From contig PVNU02000868.1 of assembly GCA_003013855.2 (NCBI GenBank), forward strand, positions 1,240,001 through 1,304,000: DNA of 64,000 nucleotides. The letters are read 5' to 3'. The notes beneath the pieces are model-generated. The model did not search any database and was not told where the DNA came from. It saw nothing but the letters and a program-made list of their open reading frames with translations. The stretch's first letter is position 1. Every line of letters begins with the position of its first letter. Source of the stretch: Liriodendron chinense. Its lineage: Eukaryota > Streptophyta > Magnoliopsida > Magnoliales > Magnoliaceae. Position numbers and translations under genes: made by a program. Shown here one piece after another: positions 1-11,970 of the stretch.

Positions 1-301
1 TAGGACAAGTCTTTTAATAAAAATAGTCGTTCAGATATTCTGCTTCAGCCGCTCCTCCTTCCTCCTGATATCCTGCAGGAACTGTGGTGATTTTGGTGAG
101 CTAAAGCCTAGTGAGGTCATTTCCATCACAGGTAATATTCCAGTTAATAAGAGATTAGATGTAAAATATCAACAGATAGAATTGTATGAAATATACGAGG
201 ATAAGGTTATGATTAATACACTTTATGTTTTATAATGAATGGAACATGATTATCATGATGTCATGTATGTTATGATACGTGTGAGAGCAATAAACGTCTA
301 G

Positions 302-580
302 GAACTCGCTGCCACTGAACATTAGGAACCTGTAGCAAATCAACCATGCTTACCTAACCGGTACAGCGAGGCGGCAAATCAACCATGCACGCCAGTGGGC
401 AAATCAACCATGCACCACTAATCCAACCGAGCAAATCAACCATGCTCAATAAGTGAAACGACCAGAACTCGCTGCCACTGAACATTAGGAATCTGTCGCA
501 AATCAACCATGCTCACCTAACCGGTACAGCGAGGCGGCAAATCAACCATGCATGCCAGGAGTCAAATCAACCATGCTCCT
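302..580. repeat. Seven CAAATCAACCATGC repeats in a duplicated block
   Basis: CAAATCAACCATGC occurs at 336, 375, 400, 432, 499, 538 and 563. The intervals 39 and 25 occur twice (336-375-400 and 499-538-563), so a block of about 163 bp starting with ACTCGCTGCCACTGAACATT has been duplicated. The array lies inside the putative LTR. Confidence 0.9.
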
Positions 581-1170
581 GTTCTGTCGTTGTGTATAAA
601 AGATGTATATGAATGTCATGAATTATGAAAACATATCTTCAAGCATTCAATGCATCTCAAACTCAATTCCAATCACACCATGTATGTGTCATCCTTATTT
701 AAGTAGTTCTTTGTCTACACATTTAGTTTGTAGTAAATTAAGGAAGCTGAGAATAATTTGAAAAATTATTAAAATATATAGGGTAACCTATGTCAAGTTT
801 GTCTAACATCTTGATATGTACAACTAGATAGGATAATTTGGAAAAAACATCAAGAATGAACAATTATGAGACGATACTTAGGAACAGAGATCGAAGTGGG
901 TCCCATACCTAAGACTCCCTTACAATTGACAGAGAAGAATAAAGATAATATCAAAGACTTGATTAAGGAAGCGAGTTGGAAAACGGATTCCTTATCTAAA
1001 ATCCAATTGTTAAACAACAGAAGAAGGAATTAAGACTTAGAATATAGCAACAAGAGAATCAAGGAAAATCAACCAGAAAATCATGAGATGAATCACTCAC
1101 CGCAGCTTCCTTAAACTCGAAAAGTAACGAATTGAGTCGACTAGTGAGTTGACTCAGTTAAGAGAAAAGA

Positions 1171-1349
1171 CTCCTCCTTTCTTCTTTCTTCTTCCTTCTT
1201 CTTCCTTCCTTCCTTCTTTCTTTCTTCTTTCTTTCTTTCCTTTGCTGGAGCAGGGTCCAGCAGTGCTGCGGCACAGCAAGACCACTTTCTCTCACACTCT
1301 CTCTCTCTCCTTCTCTCTCTAACTCTCTCTCTCTCTCTCTCTCTCTCTT
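1171..1349. repeat. Pyrimidine-rich tract with (CT)n
   Basis: Nearly pure C/T on the plus strand, with TTCC/TTCT runs followed by CT dinucleotide runs, interrupted by a short mixed stretch around 1245-1290. Confidence 0.9.
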
Positions 1350-2429
1350 GCGTAGGATCTGCAGGGAGAGGGGTTTTTATAACTACACTATGACTGACTC
1401 AGCGTCGGATCCATTCGCAACCCGGCGCGCACAAAGACTCCTACGCCGACTTGATCCACTCATTGCGATTTTGTACATTGTCTAATCCATCCATATTTTC
1501 AGATGTTTACTAACATGAGGGTGGCCCATCGAATGGACGGTTTGGATCAAACAATAGGGCTCACCCTAGTGCACATACAATGGTCGTTTTGTCGACAACG
1601 ATCGGACGCTGTTTCATCCGAATTTGCAATCTACTGTTGCTTGCGCTCCAAGAAATCCGAATAAGTGGTCATGCTTACGGTCGATTTTGTAGGAGGATTC
1701 CTACCCAAGAATCCCTGGTCGAAAGGGTGATCGAAAGCGTTTCTATTTTCGGAATTACTTCCCGCGCAAGGTTTCTTGCGCTGGAGTTTATGAGCTCCTA
1801 ACCGCGTTACAACAGTAGTATTTTACCCAAGCTTGGTTGGAATTCCCCTCCGCACCAGATGGACTGCTTGGATCGACTGATGTGGTCCACTATGATGGAC
1901 GGTGTGGCCCGTTAATGGCGGCAGCGGTACCGCTACCGCTGTAACAGCGTTCGAAGAGGACGCTTCGTCCGCAACGCGCGTGAAACGCGGTCAACGCGTG
2001 TTGACCGAACGCGTGACATGCACGCTGTGCATGTGGGTGCCACCCTGATGTATATGCAAGATCTACTCCAATCATCAGGTAGGCCACGGGTTTTTAGACT
2101 ATGACACCAAAAATGAGACAGTTCCGAAGTTAGATGACCCACTTATGGCCCGATTTCTGATTAGGGTACTTGTAGGATGATTGGAGGGTTAAAATTTGAC
2201 GTGCATGGTTAGATCGTGTCCTAGAACTAGTATATAGAGTTTTGTACGAAAATGATCGCCAGAAATCATGATACTTGAAAATGGCCCTATAATTTAAGTT
2301 ATATAATTTAACAATATTAAAGTTATTTAGTTGCTTAACAAATCAATTAAACTATTAATTAAATTATTCCAGGACTTTAAAGTTAATCACATAATTATTA
2401 TTGTAAGGATCCTGGTTGTTACAGCCGGT

Positions 2430-3587
2430 GTACTCAAAGGAGTTGGGTACTTGAACCGGGAGTGGTGTAGACTTATCATCGAACCACTATACATCGTGTG
2501 CAATGTGGTGAATGCATTTTGTCTATCATTATCCCTTGTTGATCGATCTTATAAGTGCTTAACTGTATGCCCATCTTATGTTTGACAAAATGCTCATATA
2601 CCATCTTTGAATGATTAATACAAGCATGCATATGAACTGTTTGACTAAGGGTGCGTTTGGTAAAACTTAATTCCACGACTTATCACTGAAAAATGATATT
2701 TTTAGTGATTTTAGTAATTTAGACTGTTTGGTAACTAAAAAAATTTAAGTGCTTAATTGAAAAAATCACTTAAATTAAGTGGATTATTTTAAGTCATGCC
2801 AACTTGACTTAAAGCTTATAGCTGAATACGGTAAGTGGTTTCTCTTTAAAATTTTAGATAAAAATTGACAAAAGTACCCCTATTAACATTTAAAAATGGC
2901 AAGATTACCCTTCTTTGTTTACTTTCCCATCCATGAAACCATCCCACGCAAACACTTAGAAGTCACCAAATTCTATAAGCCCCAACATAATGTATGTATT
3001 ATATCTATATAGTTTATCCATTTGGAGAGATGATTTTAAGGCATGAGCCCAAAAATGAGATAGGTCCAAACCTCAGGTGGACCACACCATTGAAAGCAAT
3101 GGGGACAATGATGCCCACCATTGAAACCTTACTAGGGCCCACCATGATGTTTATTTACCACCAACCCTGTTCATCAGAACACAAAGACCTGGATTAAGGG
3201 AAAACACAAATATTAGCTTGATTCGAAACCTTTGTGGCCATGATAAGTTTTCAATGGTAGTTTTCAGATAAATTACCAAACAGATTTTTCAGTTCTTATA
3301 AGTACTTAAATTCAGCACTTTAAGTTTTCAGTACTTAAATTAATTTTCGGACTTAATTTTTCAGTTTACCAAACAGCACCTAAATGCTTCTCTTAGAATA
3401 GTTATCAATTGAGTTAGATATTGGGTGATCAATTGCTATCATTTACATGCACTTAATCATTAAATTATAGTATAAATGCAATTGAGTTTTTGAATTTGCA
3501 AGAAAGATTAAAAAGTCCTATTCACCCCCCTCTAGGGCATAAGCATACCTTCAAGCTTATCTCACTAGCGGTAAAACCGCAATTTCA
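2430..3587. repeat. Possible Ty1/copia LTR fragment split by a MITE
   Basis: The two parts outside 2649-3380 are AT-rich and non-coding. Near 3520 there is a CCTATTCACCCCCCTCTAGG-type stretch, which is common near the 3' ends of plant SIRE/Maximus-like copia LTRs. I cannot define the LTR ends, and the left part could be ordinary intergenic DNA. Confidence 0.3.
2649..3380. mobile_element. Tourist-like (PIF/Harbinger) non-autonomous element
   Basis: The element starts GGGTGCGTTTGGTAAAACTT and ends TTTACCAAACAGCACC, so the ends are inverted repeats. It is flanked on both sides by TAA (2646-2648 and 3381-3383). A three-base TAA duplication with a GGG...GTTTGG terminus is the PIF/Harbinger (Tourist) signature. 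At about 732 bp it is long for a MITE and has no transposase. Its centre carries an arm of the window-wide GGCCCACCATGATGT family. Related copies lie in the opposite orientation at 55229-56680. Confidence 0.85.
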
Positions 3588-3829
3588 ATCAGGATAAAAG
3601 AATCAGCTAAAAATTACACTTTTCAGAAACTCAGGTAGACCATACCAAATAAATGAAAAATTCTAAGGTATAAATCGATAATCTTCCTTATAGAGTGTCC
3701 CACGTGATGATTCAATCAAAATATTTTTTTGGATTTAAAGCCAAATAAGGGGTGATCTACTTGATGGACGGTTTGGATTTGATGTAAATCAAATTATTTC
3801 CTCCATGTGCGAGTTGTGACCCCAACAAG

Positions 3830-4427
3830 TAGGGTTCTCAATGGAGCGGGTCAAATCCAAGATTCTATTTCCTCCGAATCTGTATAATGCGGATTTGGAT
3901 CTTAAAATAGGTCCAATTAATTAAATGGACCAAATTTGGATCTTAAAATAGATCCAATTACTTAAATGGATCGGATTTGGACTCACAAGAACATATATGA
4001 GTTCATTCGAATCCGATTAAGATCCGACTCATTGTCACCTTACTTTATATGTTATATTCATGTTGGCCATCTGTTTTCTAGATTATTTTAGGCCATGTAT
4101 CAAAATTGTGGAATGCCACTTTTAGGTTGACCATGCCACAATAAATAGTGGGTTTTGTATCATTTTTCTACTAAATTAAGTATATTACATTATATATTTT
4201 TTAAGACTTGTAATGAGGTGGATTCGGACCTAGATCCGACCCGAATCTGATGGTTATATGAATTTTGGATCGGAAATGGATCTAACAATTTATAAATGGA
4301 TCGGATATGGATATTACCTTTTGGATCCGAGTTGGATCCGAAGACGATCCTAATCCGTCTACAGATATACGAACTTGGAGCTGGATCCAACATGATACGA
4401 TCTAGATCCAAACTATTGAGAGCCCTA
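3830..4427. mobile_element. Non-autonomous hAT element, copy A
   Basis: The ends are TAGGGTTCTCAATGG and TTGAGAGCCCTA, which are inverted. The flanking 8 bp are CCAACAAG and CCAGCAGG (6 of 8 match), as expected for an aged hAT duplication. The interior is rich in GGATC/GGATCGGAT motifs, which resemble subterminal repeats, and has no transposase. It is orthologous to 34622-35205. Copy B has the corresponding site empty near 19333-19341. Confidence 0.85.
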
Positions 4428-4469
4428 CCAGCAGGTTCCTACCCGATGCACGCAGCATTTTTATGCGGA

Positions 4470-4981
4470 CACGGATTGCCTGCGAAAGGCATCTCCTTCT
4501 TTCGGAATCTAGGAGGGGCCCACCGTGATGCTTGTGAGAAATCTATGCCTTCCAACAGTTTTGTGAGATCATTTTAGGTGTTTTGACAAAAAGTGAATGG
4601 GATCCAAGACTCAAGTGGGTCGCACTAAAGCAAAAGGTGGGCAGGGAAATTCCTACCGTTGAAAGCTCCATGAGTCCACAGTGATGTTTATATTCCATCA
4701 ATACCGTTCATAATGTCATTCCTACTGAGATGAACTGAAAACACAAATATTATCCTGATTCGAAACTTCTGTGACCCCATGAATATTTCAACTGTATAAG
4801 TTCAATCGTCACATTTTTGGCCCACTTGAGCCTTGGACTCCGTTCATTTTTGTTCGCAACGCCTAAATGATCTCAGAAAATGGTTGGACGGCGTAGCTTT
4901 CTCACAAACATCACTGTGGCCCCACCTAGATTCCGAGCGCGCAGGAGATGCCTGCAGAAGGCTTTAGTAGGCAATCCGCGT
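4470..4981. mobile_element. Long-TIR foldback element, copy A
   Basis: The left end ACGGATTGCCTGCGAAAGGC and the right end GGCTTTAGTAGGCAATCCGC are inverted. The inverted arms continue inward through CGGAATCTAGG, GGCCCACC and the CGTTGGACGG-type motif, so most of the element can fold on itself. There is no coding capacity. The same insertion is present in copy C (35247-35734) and absent from copy B. The target duplication is not clear. Confidence 0.75.
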
Positions 4982-5529
4982 CCACGGAAAATGTGCCAAT
5001 CGGATAATGTCTGCTAATAACCGTTCGCTAGGTGGCACAATTTCAGGTGAAGATTTTTCCTTTTTCCCAATTTGCCCTTTTGATTATTGAAGCATTTTTG
5101 CCTTTTTTTTTTATTTTTTTTTAATTTTTAGAGGCTGCCCCCATTCGCAGTCAAAATGTCAAATACCGCTGTCCAAATACCTAAAAATAGATAAGGGTTG
5201 ACTGTCGGGATAGTTGGCCACTATTTTGATAAGCGTGCTGACTCATCACGACCTCCTCCAACGTGGCACTTATATACAGCCATCCTGACCATTGATATTG
5301 TGTGGAAAATTCTAGATAGAGCATATGTCTAAATTCGAGTTGATAAGCAATACCAGCCATCTAATTGATGGCTACCAGATGGATGGTTAGAATTAAAAGA
5401 GTGAGTGGTCCAAATTTCAAGTGGAAAATCAGACTATTAATATCTAGCATTCAGTGTAAATTCTGGCTTATGATGTATCTATGATTAGTACGGTGATTTG
5501 GTCGATCTGGATTGTCTCAAAACTATTAG
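4982..5529. other. Non-coding sequence shared by copies A, B and C
   Basis: This stretch is collinear with 19390-19925 and 35735-36260. It contains poly-T runs but no ORF with a recognisable domain. Confidence 0.6.
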
Positions 5530-5960
5530 TACAGAAATTTCTCAACCCACCTTTTGCTTTAGTGCAACCCACTTGAGTCTTGGATCCCGTTAATTTATTG
5601 TAGCAATGCCTAAAATGAGCTCTCAAAACGGTTGGACTGCCTTAGATTTCTCACAAACATCATGGTGGCCCTACCTAAATTTTGAGGGAAGGAGATGCCT
5701 ACGAAAAGCTTTCGCAGACAATCCGCATGTCCCCTTGTGAACATTTTCCATGGCAAATAAACATTAAGGTGGTCCCAGGAAGGTTTCAATGGTGGTGGCC
5801 ATAATTATCCCCACTGTTTACTGTGATATGGTCCCCTAGAGTTTTGGATCTGTCTGATTTTTTTATATTCCTGCCTGAAATGAGCTGGGAAAACGGATGG
5901 ACGGACTGGATAAAACACATACATTAGGTGGGCCTCATAGAGTGAGGTAACCAGGTATAG
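5530..5960. repeat. Two adjacent half-copies of the inverted-repeat MITE
   Basis: One half runs to about 5740 and ends in GCAGACAATCCGCATG. The second (5745-5955) has GGCAAATAAACAT, GGTCCC and ACGGATGGACGG motifs and ends near GGTGGGCCTCA. Copy B keeps the same arrangement at 19940-20330. Confidence 0.65.
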
Positions 5961-6666
5961 TCCAAAAAATTTGACAAAAATGTCAATTACTCAACGGTCA
6001 GGATTATCCAATTGATTTTTTTTTTGAGAATACATGACCAATCCAGTGGTTCATACGACTTTGACAGTTCGGATTCAAGGTACATGGCATGTGTGTAGTA
6101 GCGACCCGCCTGTATCTTATGTGCTTGCATGTATCAAAACCGTCGGCAAGAGGGGAGATTGTATGGTGGAGCAGGAAGAACCATGATACAGTAAAGCCAT
6201 CTCTCTAAAGGACACGTTTGCTTTGGATGATGTATCCATCGGATCCATCCATATACTGAAAAAAGGATAGATGGCTTATGTTGTAAAGATTAAACCCGTG
6301 ATTCAATCCTATCCGTTACTTTTATACAGTTTATCCCACTGTATACTTGACCGTTAATTATTTTTGTTTTCCACCGTCACTTTCATGTCCCCAGATCAGA
6401 TGGATAGGATTGTCTAATCAGATTGTTTTTTGAGAAATAAACCATCCACACGTAACTTTAAATGTGAACCATTGATCAAATTCTTTTATTTGTTTTTATG
6501 TACATCAGGGGCCCACCTAATGAAGCTGACCAGCATATTTCCAAAAAGAAAATCTACACTGTTGGACATCTGAAGAGCCGCTCTAACTATAATAATCACA
6601 CAGACTAAAAATCTCTCACATTGAATCCTCAAATGCCACGCACATGCATTTTGTTATTTTTGAAGG
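5961..6666. other. Non-coding collinear block of copy A
   Basis: This matches 20331-20775 of copy B in its left part and 36990-37210 plus 38301-38585 of copy C. Copy B lacks roughly 6390-6840. I see no gene. Confidence 0.6.
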
Positions 6667-6675
6667 TTGTGTGTG

Positions 6676-6752
<77 letters not shown>
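6667..6752. repeat. (GT)n(TA)n microsatellite
   Basis: A GT run is followed by a TA run of more than 60 bp. The corresponding place in copy C (near 39150) has only a short TA run, so the array expanded in copy A or contracted in C. Confidence 0.95.
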
Positions 6753-6755
<3 letters not shown>

Positions 6756-8639
6756 ATGGTATGGCCATGTTACATTTGGATTATTTTTACTCTTCCCAAC
6801 CCAACGGTAGCAGATTACATTTATTGAAAGGGTTGGATCATATCTTAAAAATCTCAGGTGGGCTCTATAAATCTTCACATTACTACTTTCTGAAGAAAAG
6901 ATGTGCCTTCTGTATTATGATAATTTCATTCTCAAAAGCACTTCCTAGGCTTTTCTTTTGGTAGAGGCATTATTTGGTAAAATCCTAATTTATAAAAAAT
7001 TTTGAAGTAAAAGTCCCTTCAACAACTGTCATTGAGTGAGTGAAAATGGGCCAGGTTGACTACATGTGTTTTTTTTTTTCTAACACAATCAAAGAATAAG
7101 ATTGTAATATACCAAAATCAACCTGACCAGAATAAGCAGTTTTGAAATGGGTCCAAGTTGGGGTATATCAAAATTGACCTGACCAGACTCAGTTTTGAAA
7201 TGGGTCCGAGTTGGGTTATACTAAAATGGACCTGATCCATACCTAGGGCCCATGCAGACCTGGTTAAATTAGTTAATCAATATATAAGTAAATCAAGTAT
7301 TTTAGAAGATGAATGATCACATATCCGTTCCCAAGCTGTATAGGCCGTGCCACAATGTGTGATGCACTCTCTCCGCTCATGTTAGGCCCATGTCCCAAAA
7401 TTCAGCCTTATCTATAACTCATGTGGGCCACACCAAAGTAAACAATGGTGTACTTTAAGAGGGTGATGATCGTGGAATTATTAAATATTGCTGGTGGGGT
7501 TTTCTTTTCAATCAATAATAAGAATTGTTTATTAAATAAATACACTTGAAAATGTCCATGTGCACTTGAAACTCATTTGATCTAACACAATCAGCGGATT
7601 TTTTAAATGTAAATCGTGGAAAAACTTAATATATTTCTATATTCAACCCATGTGATAAATGAGTCATGCCTGAGTCCACCTGTACCAGACCCAACCCATT
7701 AAGGGTGGCTTTTTTTTTTTTTTGACTCCTCTGAGCCATGTGTGAATTGGACGAGTCAACTCAAACTCGGTGGTTTGTAATCTGATTCAATACCATGAGT
7801 CACCCCAACTCGGGTAACTTGGGTGAGCCGCGACTCAACTCATGGCCAAACAAGTCATATCCATGTCTTCTGCTCTTTCCCTGGGACCCGGCCAAAACCC
7901 AATTACTAGAATTTTAGTGGAGTGGGTAGGGTCAAAATGTTCAACTCCAATTACGAAATGGATCGAATTTGTTAGTCTAGATATAGATATGGTCAGGATT
8001 GCATGATGAGGAGCTTCAATATCACAGGCCAGCGTCGCGGCTTCAAATGTGAGGTGAGTGCACTTTTGCATTCCGAATTCAATCAAAATAGAACTAATTA
8101 TTCTAGTGAAGGTTTTAAGTGGATAATTAGACACGAGCTGTCAATAGGCTTGCACGTCTTGGGCCGTGCTTGGGCTGGAGTATCAGCCATGAGGGCCAAG
8201 TTCGGGCTTAAAATTTGAGCTTGTTTCTCAAGTCAGGCTTGGAGTTAGCTGTCCAAAAGCCCATCAGCCTGGTCCAGCCTATCAGTGCAAAAATACAAAT
8301 TTTCAACATCGCCCTCCTCCCAAAATAAAAAATCTCTCTCTTTTCGTAGGACTTTTTTTTATCTCTCTTTCCCTTCCCAAACACAAATAAGCTTTCCTAG
8401 ATGCTCTCTCTCTCTCTCTCAAGATGTTGTGTGTTTATAATGAAAAACAAAAATTGTAAATAATATTTTCGCCTTTTTTACTAAGAACACCACTGACATG
8501 TGTACAGTGCTTTTTCATTAGTGTAAAAAAGAAAGGCTTTTGGCATTTAAACCACTTTTGACTTTTCTTAATAAACTCCTACCCTATGATCAGCCATCAG
8601 TCATCGGCATGAATTGTCAGCTTACTTTTAAAATATGAT
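6753..8639. other. Non-coding collinear block of copy A
   Basis: This matches copy B at 20776-22620 almost throughout, and copy C up to about 7970. It contains degenerate GACTCGGGTT-type repeats around 7640-7830, which recall hAT subterminal repeats, and a GGCTTGCACGTCTTGGGCC segment at 8150. No ORF with a recognised domain is present. Confidence 0.55.
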
Positions 8640-8882
8640 GAAATTTACTCCTCTCAAGTCTCACCTAACCCCTTCTCCGCTAGTTGCTGGGAGCCCATGC
8701 ATACTTTGTGGGACCCACCCTGATGTTTGTATTACATCCGCTCCATACTATCATTTGCACCAGCCAATCCCAAACTCAAGCGGGCCACACCACAGGCCAC
8801 AATGGAGATGGCAATGCCCAACAAATCTCACTGGGCCCCACTGATATTTATATTCCCTCCAAACCGTTCATAAGGTGAATCC

Positions 8883-9536
8883 TGTTGTGAAGGCCCCAAA
8901 ATATGCAAAATCAGTGTCCACCGACCGATCGTCCGACCGGTCGGCCAGTGGACAGATTAATGCAGTTTGGAACACAAACTCTCTGGACGTTTTTTTGAGT
9001 TTTGAGACAGGTCGTCAGACCGTTCGTGGAGGGCTCAGACTGGTCACCAGACCGGTCGTAGGTACCTCAGATCGGTATGGAGACAGGTCTAAGTTGAGGC
9101 AGCAATTGGCGCAACTCTCTGGACTGGTCACGACTAGTCTTACGACCGGTCGTGCGACCGATCTGCGGTCTGCGGAGAATGTAGTGTTGCGCGGTTTTGC
9201 GCTACTTATTTTTATTTTCGGGTTGCCTCTTATATATATGTTTCCTAATCGTGCTAGATCTCATGCTAAGCAATGCCGAGCTGTTCTAAACGGGATTAGG
9301 GTTATTGGGAGAGAGGGATTGAGAGGTTGTGTGCCTTGTTCATCTTTGGGATCTACTCGGGTAGTTCTAGCTCTGTAATCATCTGAATTCATAGTGGAAG
9401 TTGTCGCTTTGTGCCGTGGTTTTTTCCCGCAAGGGTTTTCCACGTAAAATTCGTTTACTTTTGCTTTGATTGCTTGTGTGGCTTTGTGGTGGTTGTTTGA
9501 TCATCTTCGGTGCTTCTGCTGACCGGTTTTTCAACA
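8883..9536 (+). repeat. Copia 5' LTR
   Basis: This 654 bp LTR runs from TGTTGTGAAGG to TTTTTCAACA. It carries an array of degenerate GACCGGTC palindromes at about 8920-9172, followed by a TATA-like TATATATA at 9230-9239. This suggests that the array is in U3 and transcription starts soon after 9260. Confidence 0.95.
8920..9172 (+). promoter_or_regulatory. GACCGGTCG-type motif array in U3
   Basis: There are many variants of GACCGGTC and GACCGATC, several in palindromic form, starting with CCGACCGATCGTCCGACCGG. They lie just upstream of the TATA-like box. A regulatory role is inferred from position only. Confidence 0.5.
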
Positions 9537-9538
9537 AG

Positions 9539-9550
9539 TGGTATTAGAGA
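9539..9550 (+). other. Copia primer binding site
   Basis: TGGTATTAGAGA starts two bases after the 5' LTR. It matches the usual initiator-tRNA-Met complement TGGTATCAGAGC except at two positions. Confidence 0.8.
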
Positions 9551-9592
9551 AATCGTTGGAGGGTTGAAGAAGAAGTTTTCTGAAACGATCTC

Positions 9593-10720
9593 ATGGCTTC
9601 AAATACCAAGTTCGACGTTGAGAAGTTCTCGGGCAAAAATAACTTCGAGTTATGGAAGGTGAAGATGCGTGCTGTCTTAACTTAGCAAGGGGTCGTGAAC
9701 GCCCTTGGAAAGTGCCCTGCCGAGATAAAAGACGATGAGTGGACGAAGATGGATGAGAAGGCAATGGCCTCAATCCAACTGTGCCTTGTTGATGACGCCC
9801 TCTATAACGTCATGAAGGAGAAGACCGCTGTAGAAACATGGACCAAGCTAGAGAACATCTATGCGAAGAAGTCTCTAGAAAATCGCATGTATCTAATGAT
9901 GCAACTCTTCACTTTGAAGATGGCGGAGGGGACAGATGTGGAGGACCACATTAGCACGTTCAACAAGCTGATTTGCAAGTTGCTCGATTTTGGTGAGCAG
10001 ATGAAGGACGAGTATCAAGCCTTGATCTTGTTGAACTCGCTTCCTAGTTCATAAGAGTTACTCAGGAACTCGTTGTGCGCGGGTAGGGACACTATTAGTG
10101 TTGAGACCGTTATCTCAGCCCTTCAATCGAAGGCCATGAGACAGAAGAGCGGTGATACTAATTCCTCCTCCGAAGCATTGTTTATGAGAGGAAGGAATTC
10201 TGAGCGAGGTGAAGGATCGTCACGTTCTCGATCCAAATCGAAGGGCAAGGGTAAAGGCAAGTTGAAGTGTTGGGGATGTAGTCAAGTTGGGCACATGAAG
10301 AAGGACTGCAAGAGTCCTAAATATAAGAAGGAGAAGTCTGATGATTCTTCTAGGGAAGCCAATACCGCTGAAGCCGAGGAAGGTGGTAGTAATGTGTGTG
10401 AAGTCTTAACGGTGTCAAAGGCTGGACCTCTCTGTGATGAGTGGATCATGGACTCTGGGGCCTCATATCACATGTGCCCAGATAGAAGCATCTTTACTTC
10501 CTATAGAGAGTATGAAGGAGGCTCGGTATTTCTAGGCGATGACTACGCCTGCAAAGTTGTGGGGATTGGTACAGTGCGCATCAAGATGTTCTATGGGATC
10601 GAACGGACCTTGATGGAAGTGAGGCACGTTCCAAGGTTGAGGAAGAATCTGATCTCCCTTAGTGCACTCGAAGATTGGGGTGCAAGTTCACCGGTTTTGA
10701 CTGGTTTTGCAAAGTTTTAA
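9593..10720 (+). pseudogene. gag-pro: Copia gag and protease region
   Basis: The reading starts at ATG 9593 (MASNTKF...) and follows one frame to about 10670. It is broken by TAG at 9683-9685 (probably CAG before) and TAA at 10052-10054. A CCHC zinc knuckle, CWGCSQVGHMKKDC, lies at 10268-10309 and would bind the RNA packaged in the particle. A serine/lysine/glycine-rich stretch precedes it. The protease motif D-S-G-A starts at 10451. Near 10670 the frame shifts by one base and the protein continues in the next segment. Gag would form the cytoplasmic particle, and the protease would process the polyprotein. The disruptions make this a pseudogene. Confidence 0.92.
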
Positions 10721-11970
10721 AGGGGGCCCTTGTAATTATGAAGGGACAGAGGCATAGAAACATTTACAGACTGATTGGGAGCACTTCAGTAGGTGGAGCT
10801 GCAATGACTGTAGCGGATTTCACGTTTGCACGTATGTGGCATGCACGCTTAGGCCACATGAGCGAGCGGGGCATGAATGTACTCTCTGAACGATCTTTGA
10901 TTCCTTCCTTTAAATCTGTAGACTTTAGTATATGAGAACACTGCATGTATGGGGAAACAGTCTAGATTGTCTTTTAAAGGGGGGAAACATGTAAGTAAAA
11001 GGTGCTTGATTATGTCCATTCCGATGTATGGGGCCGTCGCCCGTTATTTCTGTTGGTGGGTCATCGTGGTTCGTGTTGTTTATCGATGACTATAGCAGGA
11101 AGGTTTGTGTTTATTTTCTGAAAAATAAATTCGATGTTTTCACGACCTTCAAGTATTGGAAGGCGATGGTGAAGAATCAATCAGGGCAGAAATTGAAAAT
11201 TTTGAGAACCGATAATGGTGATGAGTTTACTTTCGGGGAATTTAACACGTATTGTAAAGAGGAGGGGATTGTGAGGCACAACACAGTGCGCCACATGCCA
11301 GAACAGAATGGTGTGACAGAGCGGATGAATCGGACTCTCTTAGAGAGAGCTCGATCCATGATTAGTAATGCTGGGTTGGGCAAAGAGCTATGGACTGAGG
11401 CCGTTAACACGGCTTGTTACTTGATAAATCGGTCACCCTCTATGGCAATTGAATGTAAAATCCTTGAGGAAATGTGGAGTGGTCGTACGCTAGACTACTC
11501 AAGTCTGCGAGTATTTAGTTATAAGGCTTACTCTCATGTACCATCAGTTGAAAGAGATAAGCTAGACCATAGGGCCAGAAAAGGGATCTTTGTTGGCTAT
11601 GGTGACGGTGTGAAGGGATATCGAATATATGACCCTGTCACACTGAAGATCACCTTGAGCCATGATGTCAAGTTTGATGAGGGGTCTTTGTTCCGTAAGG
11701 ATGCTAAAAAGGAACCAGAAACATCAGAACAGGTTGATACTCATGAGGACAGAGATGAGACACGGGCCGATACTAAGGAGCAGACAGATGTACATGATCA
11801 GGTGGAGCAGCCACCTGTGCGAAGAAATCCACCCAGGGATCACAGGTTACCGGCAAGGTATAGGGATGACTCAAATGTTGCATTCGTTTTCATTACAGAT
11901 GAGGGGGATCCGTCTAACTTTGAGGAAGCTCTACAGGATGTAGATGCTGAGAAGTGGAAGACGACAATGC
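10675..11970 (+). pseudogene. int: Copia integrase region
   Basis: The GAG-pre-integrase zinc region (H...C...C type) lies at 10675-11000 and is broken by a stop at 10933-10935 and frameshifts near 10950, 10998 and 11032. The catalytic core then reads from 11028. FIDDYS supplies the first Asp (residues 20-21 from 11028), TDNG the second (residue 62) and PEQNGVTE the Glu (residue 98), so the DDE triad is visible. The segment AYSHVPSVERDKLDHRARKG and a linker rich in Glu/Asp follow before the RT. Integrase would insert the cDNA into chromosomes, with the 5 bp duplication seen here. Confidence 0.9.

Larger units (their letters stand above)
1..2423. mobile_element. Probable long LTR, truncated by window edge
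   Basis: The stretch is non-coding and ends in GGTTGTTACA at 2423. This matches the terminus style of the two 3.4 kb LTR-like blocks elsewhere in the window, whose ends are TGTAACAACCC and GTTGTTACA. It contains an internal repeat array, a long pyrimidine tract and, on the minus strand near 1370-1385, a TATA-like GTTATAAAAACCCC next to a purine-rich leader. That would suit an LTR transcribed on the minus strand. Long LTRs of this style occur in Del/Tekay-type Ty3/gypsy elements, but no coding region is present to confirm the lineage. The other end lies outside the window. Short ORFs here show no recognisable domain. Confidence 0.4.

Noticed and set aside
302..580. CRISPR-like array of 14 bp repeats
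   Set aside because: Spacing is irregular (25-67 bp), the spacers are themselves duplicated, the repeat is too short and the context is a plant LTR.
2331..2585. 84 aa ORF starting MLNKSIK
   Set aside because: AT-rich, crosses the end of the putative LTR, and has no recognisable domain.
6621..6964. ORFs with long Tyr-Ile repeats here and at 16547-16735 and 24702-25199
   Set aside because: They are translations of TA microsatellites and have no start context, domain or conservation between segment copies.
8145..8290. Small hAT element starting TAGGCTTGCACG
   Set aside because: A TAGG...CCTA pair can be drawn, but the flanking 8 bp do not match and copies A and B share it, so no empty site is available.
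8875..9378. 167 aa ORF at the left of the copia element
   Set aside because: It starts before the LTR and runs through U3. The reading is open by chance in the GACCGGTC array, and the 3' LTR does not keep it.
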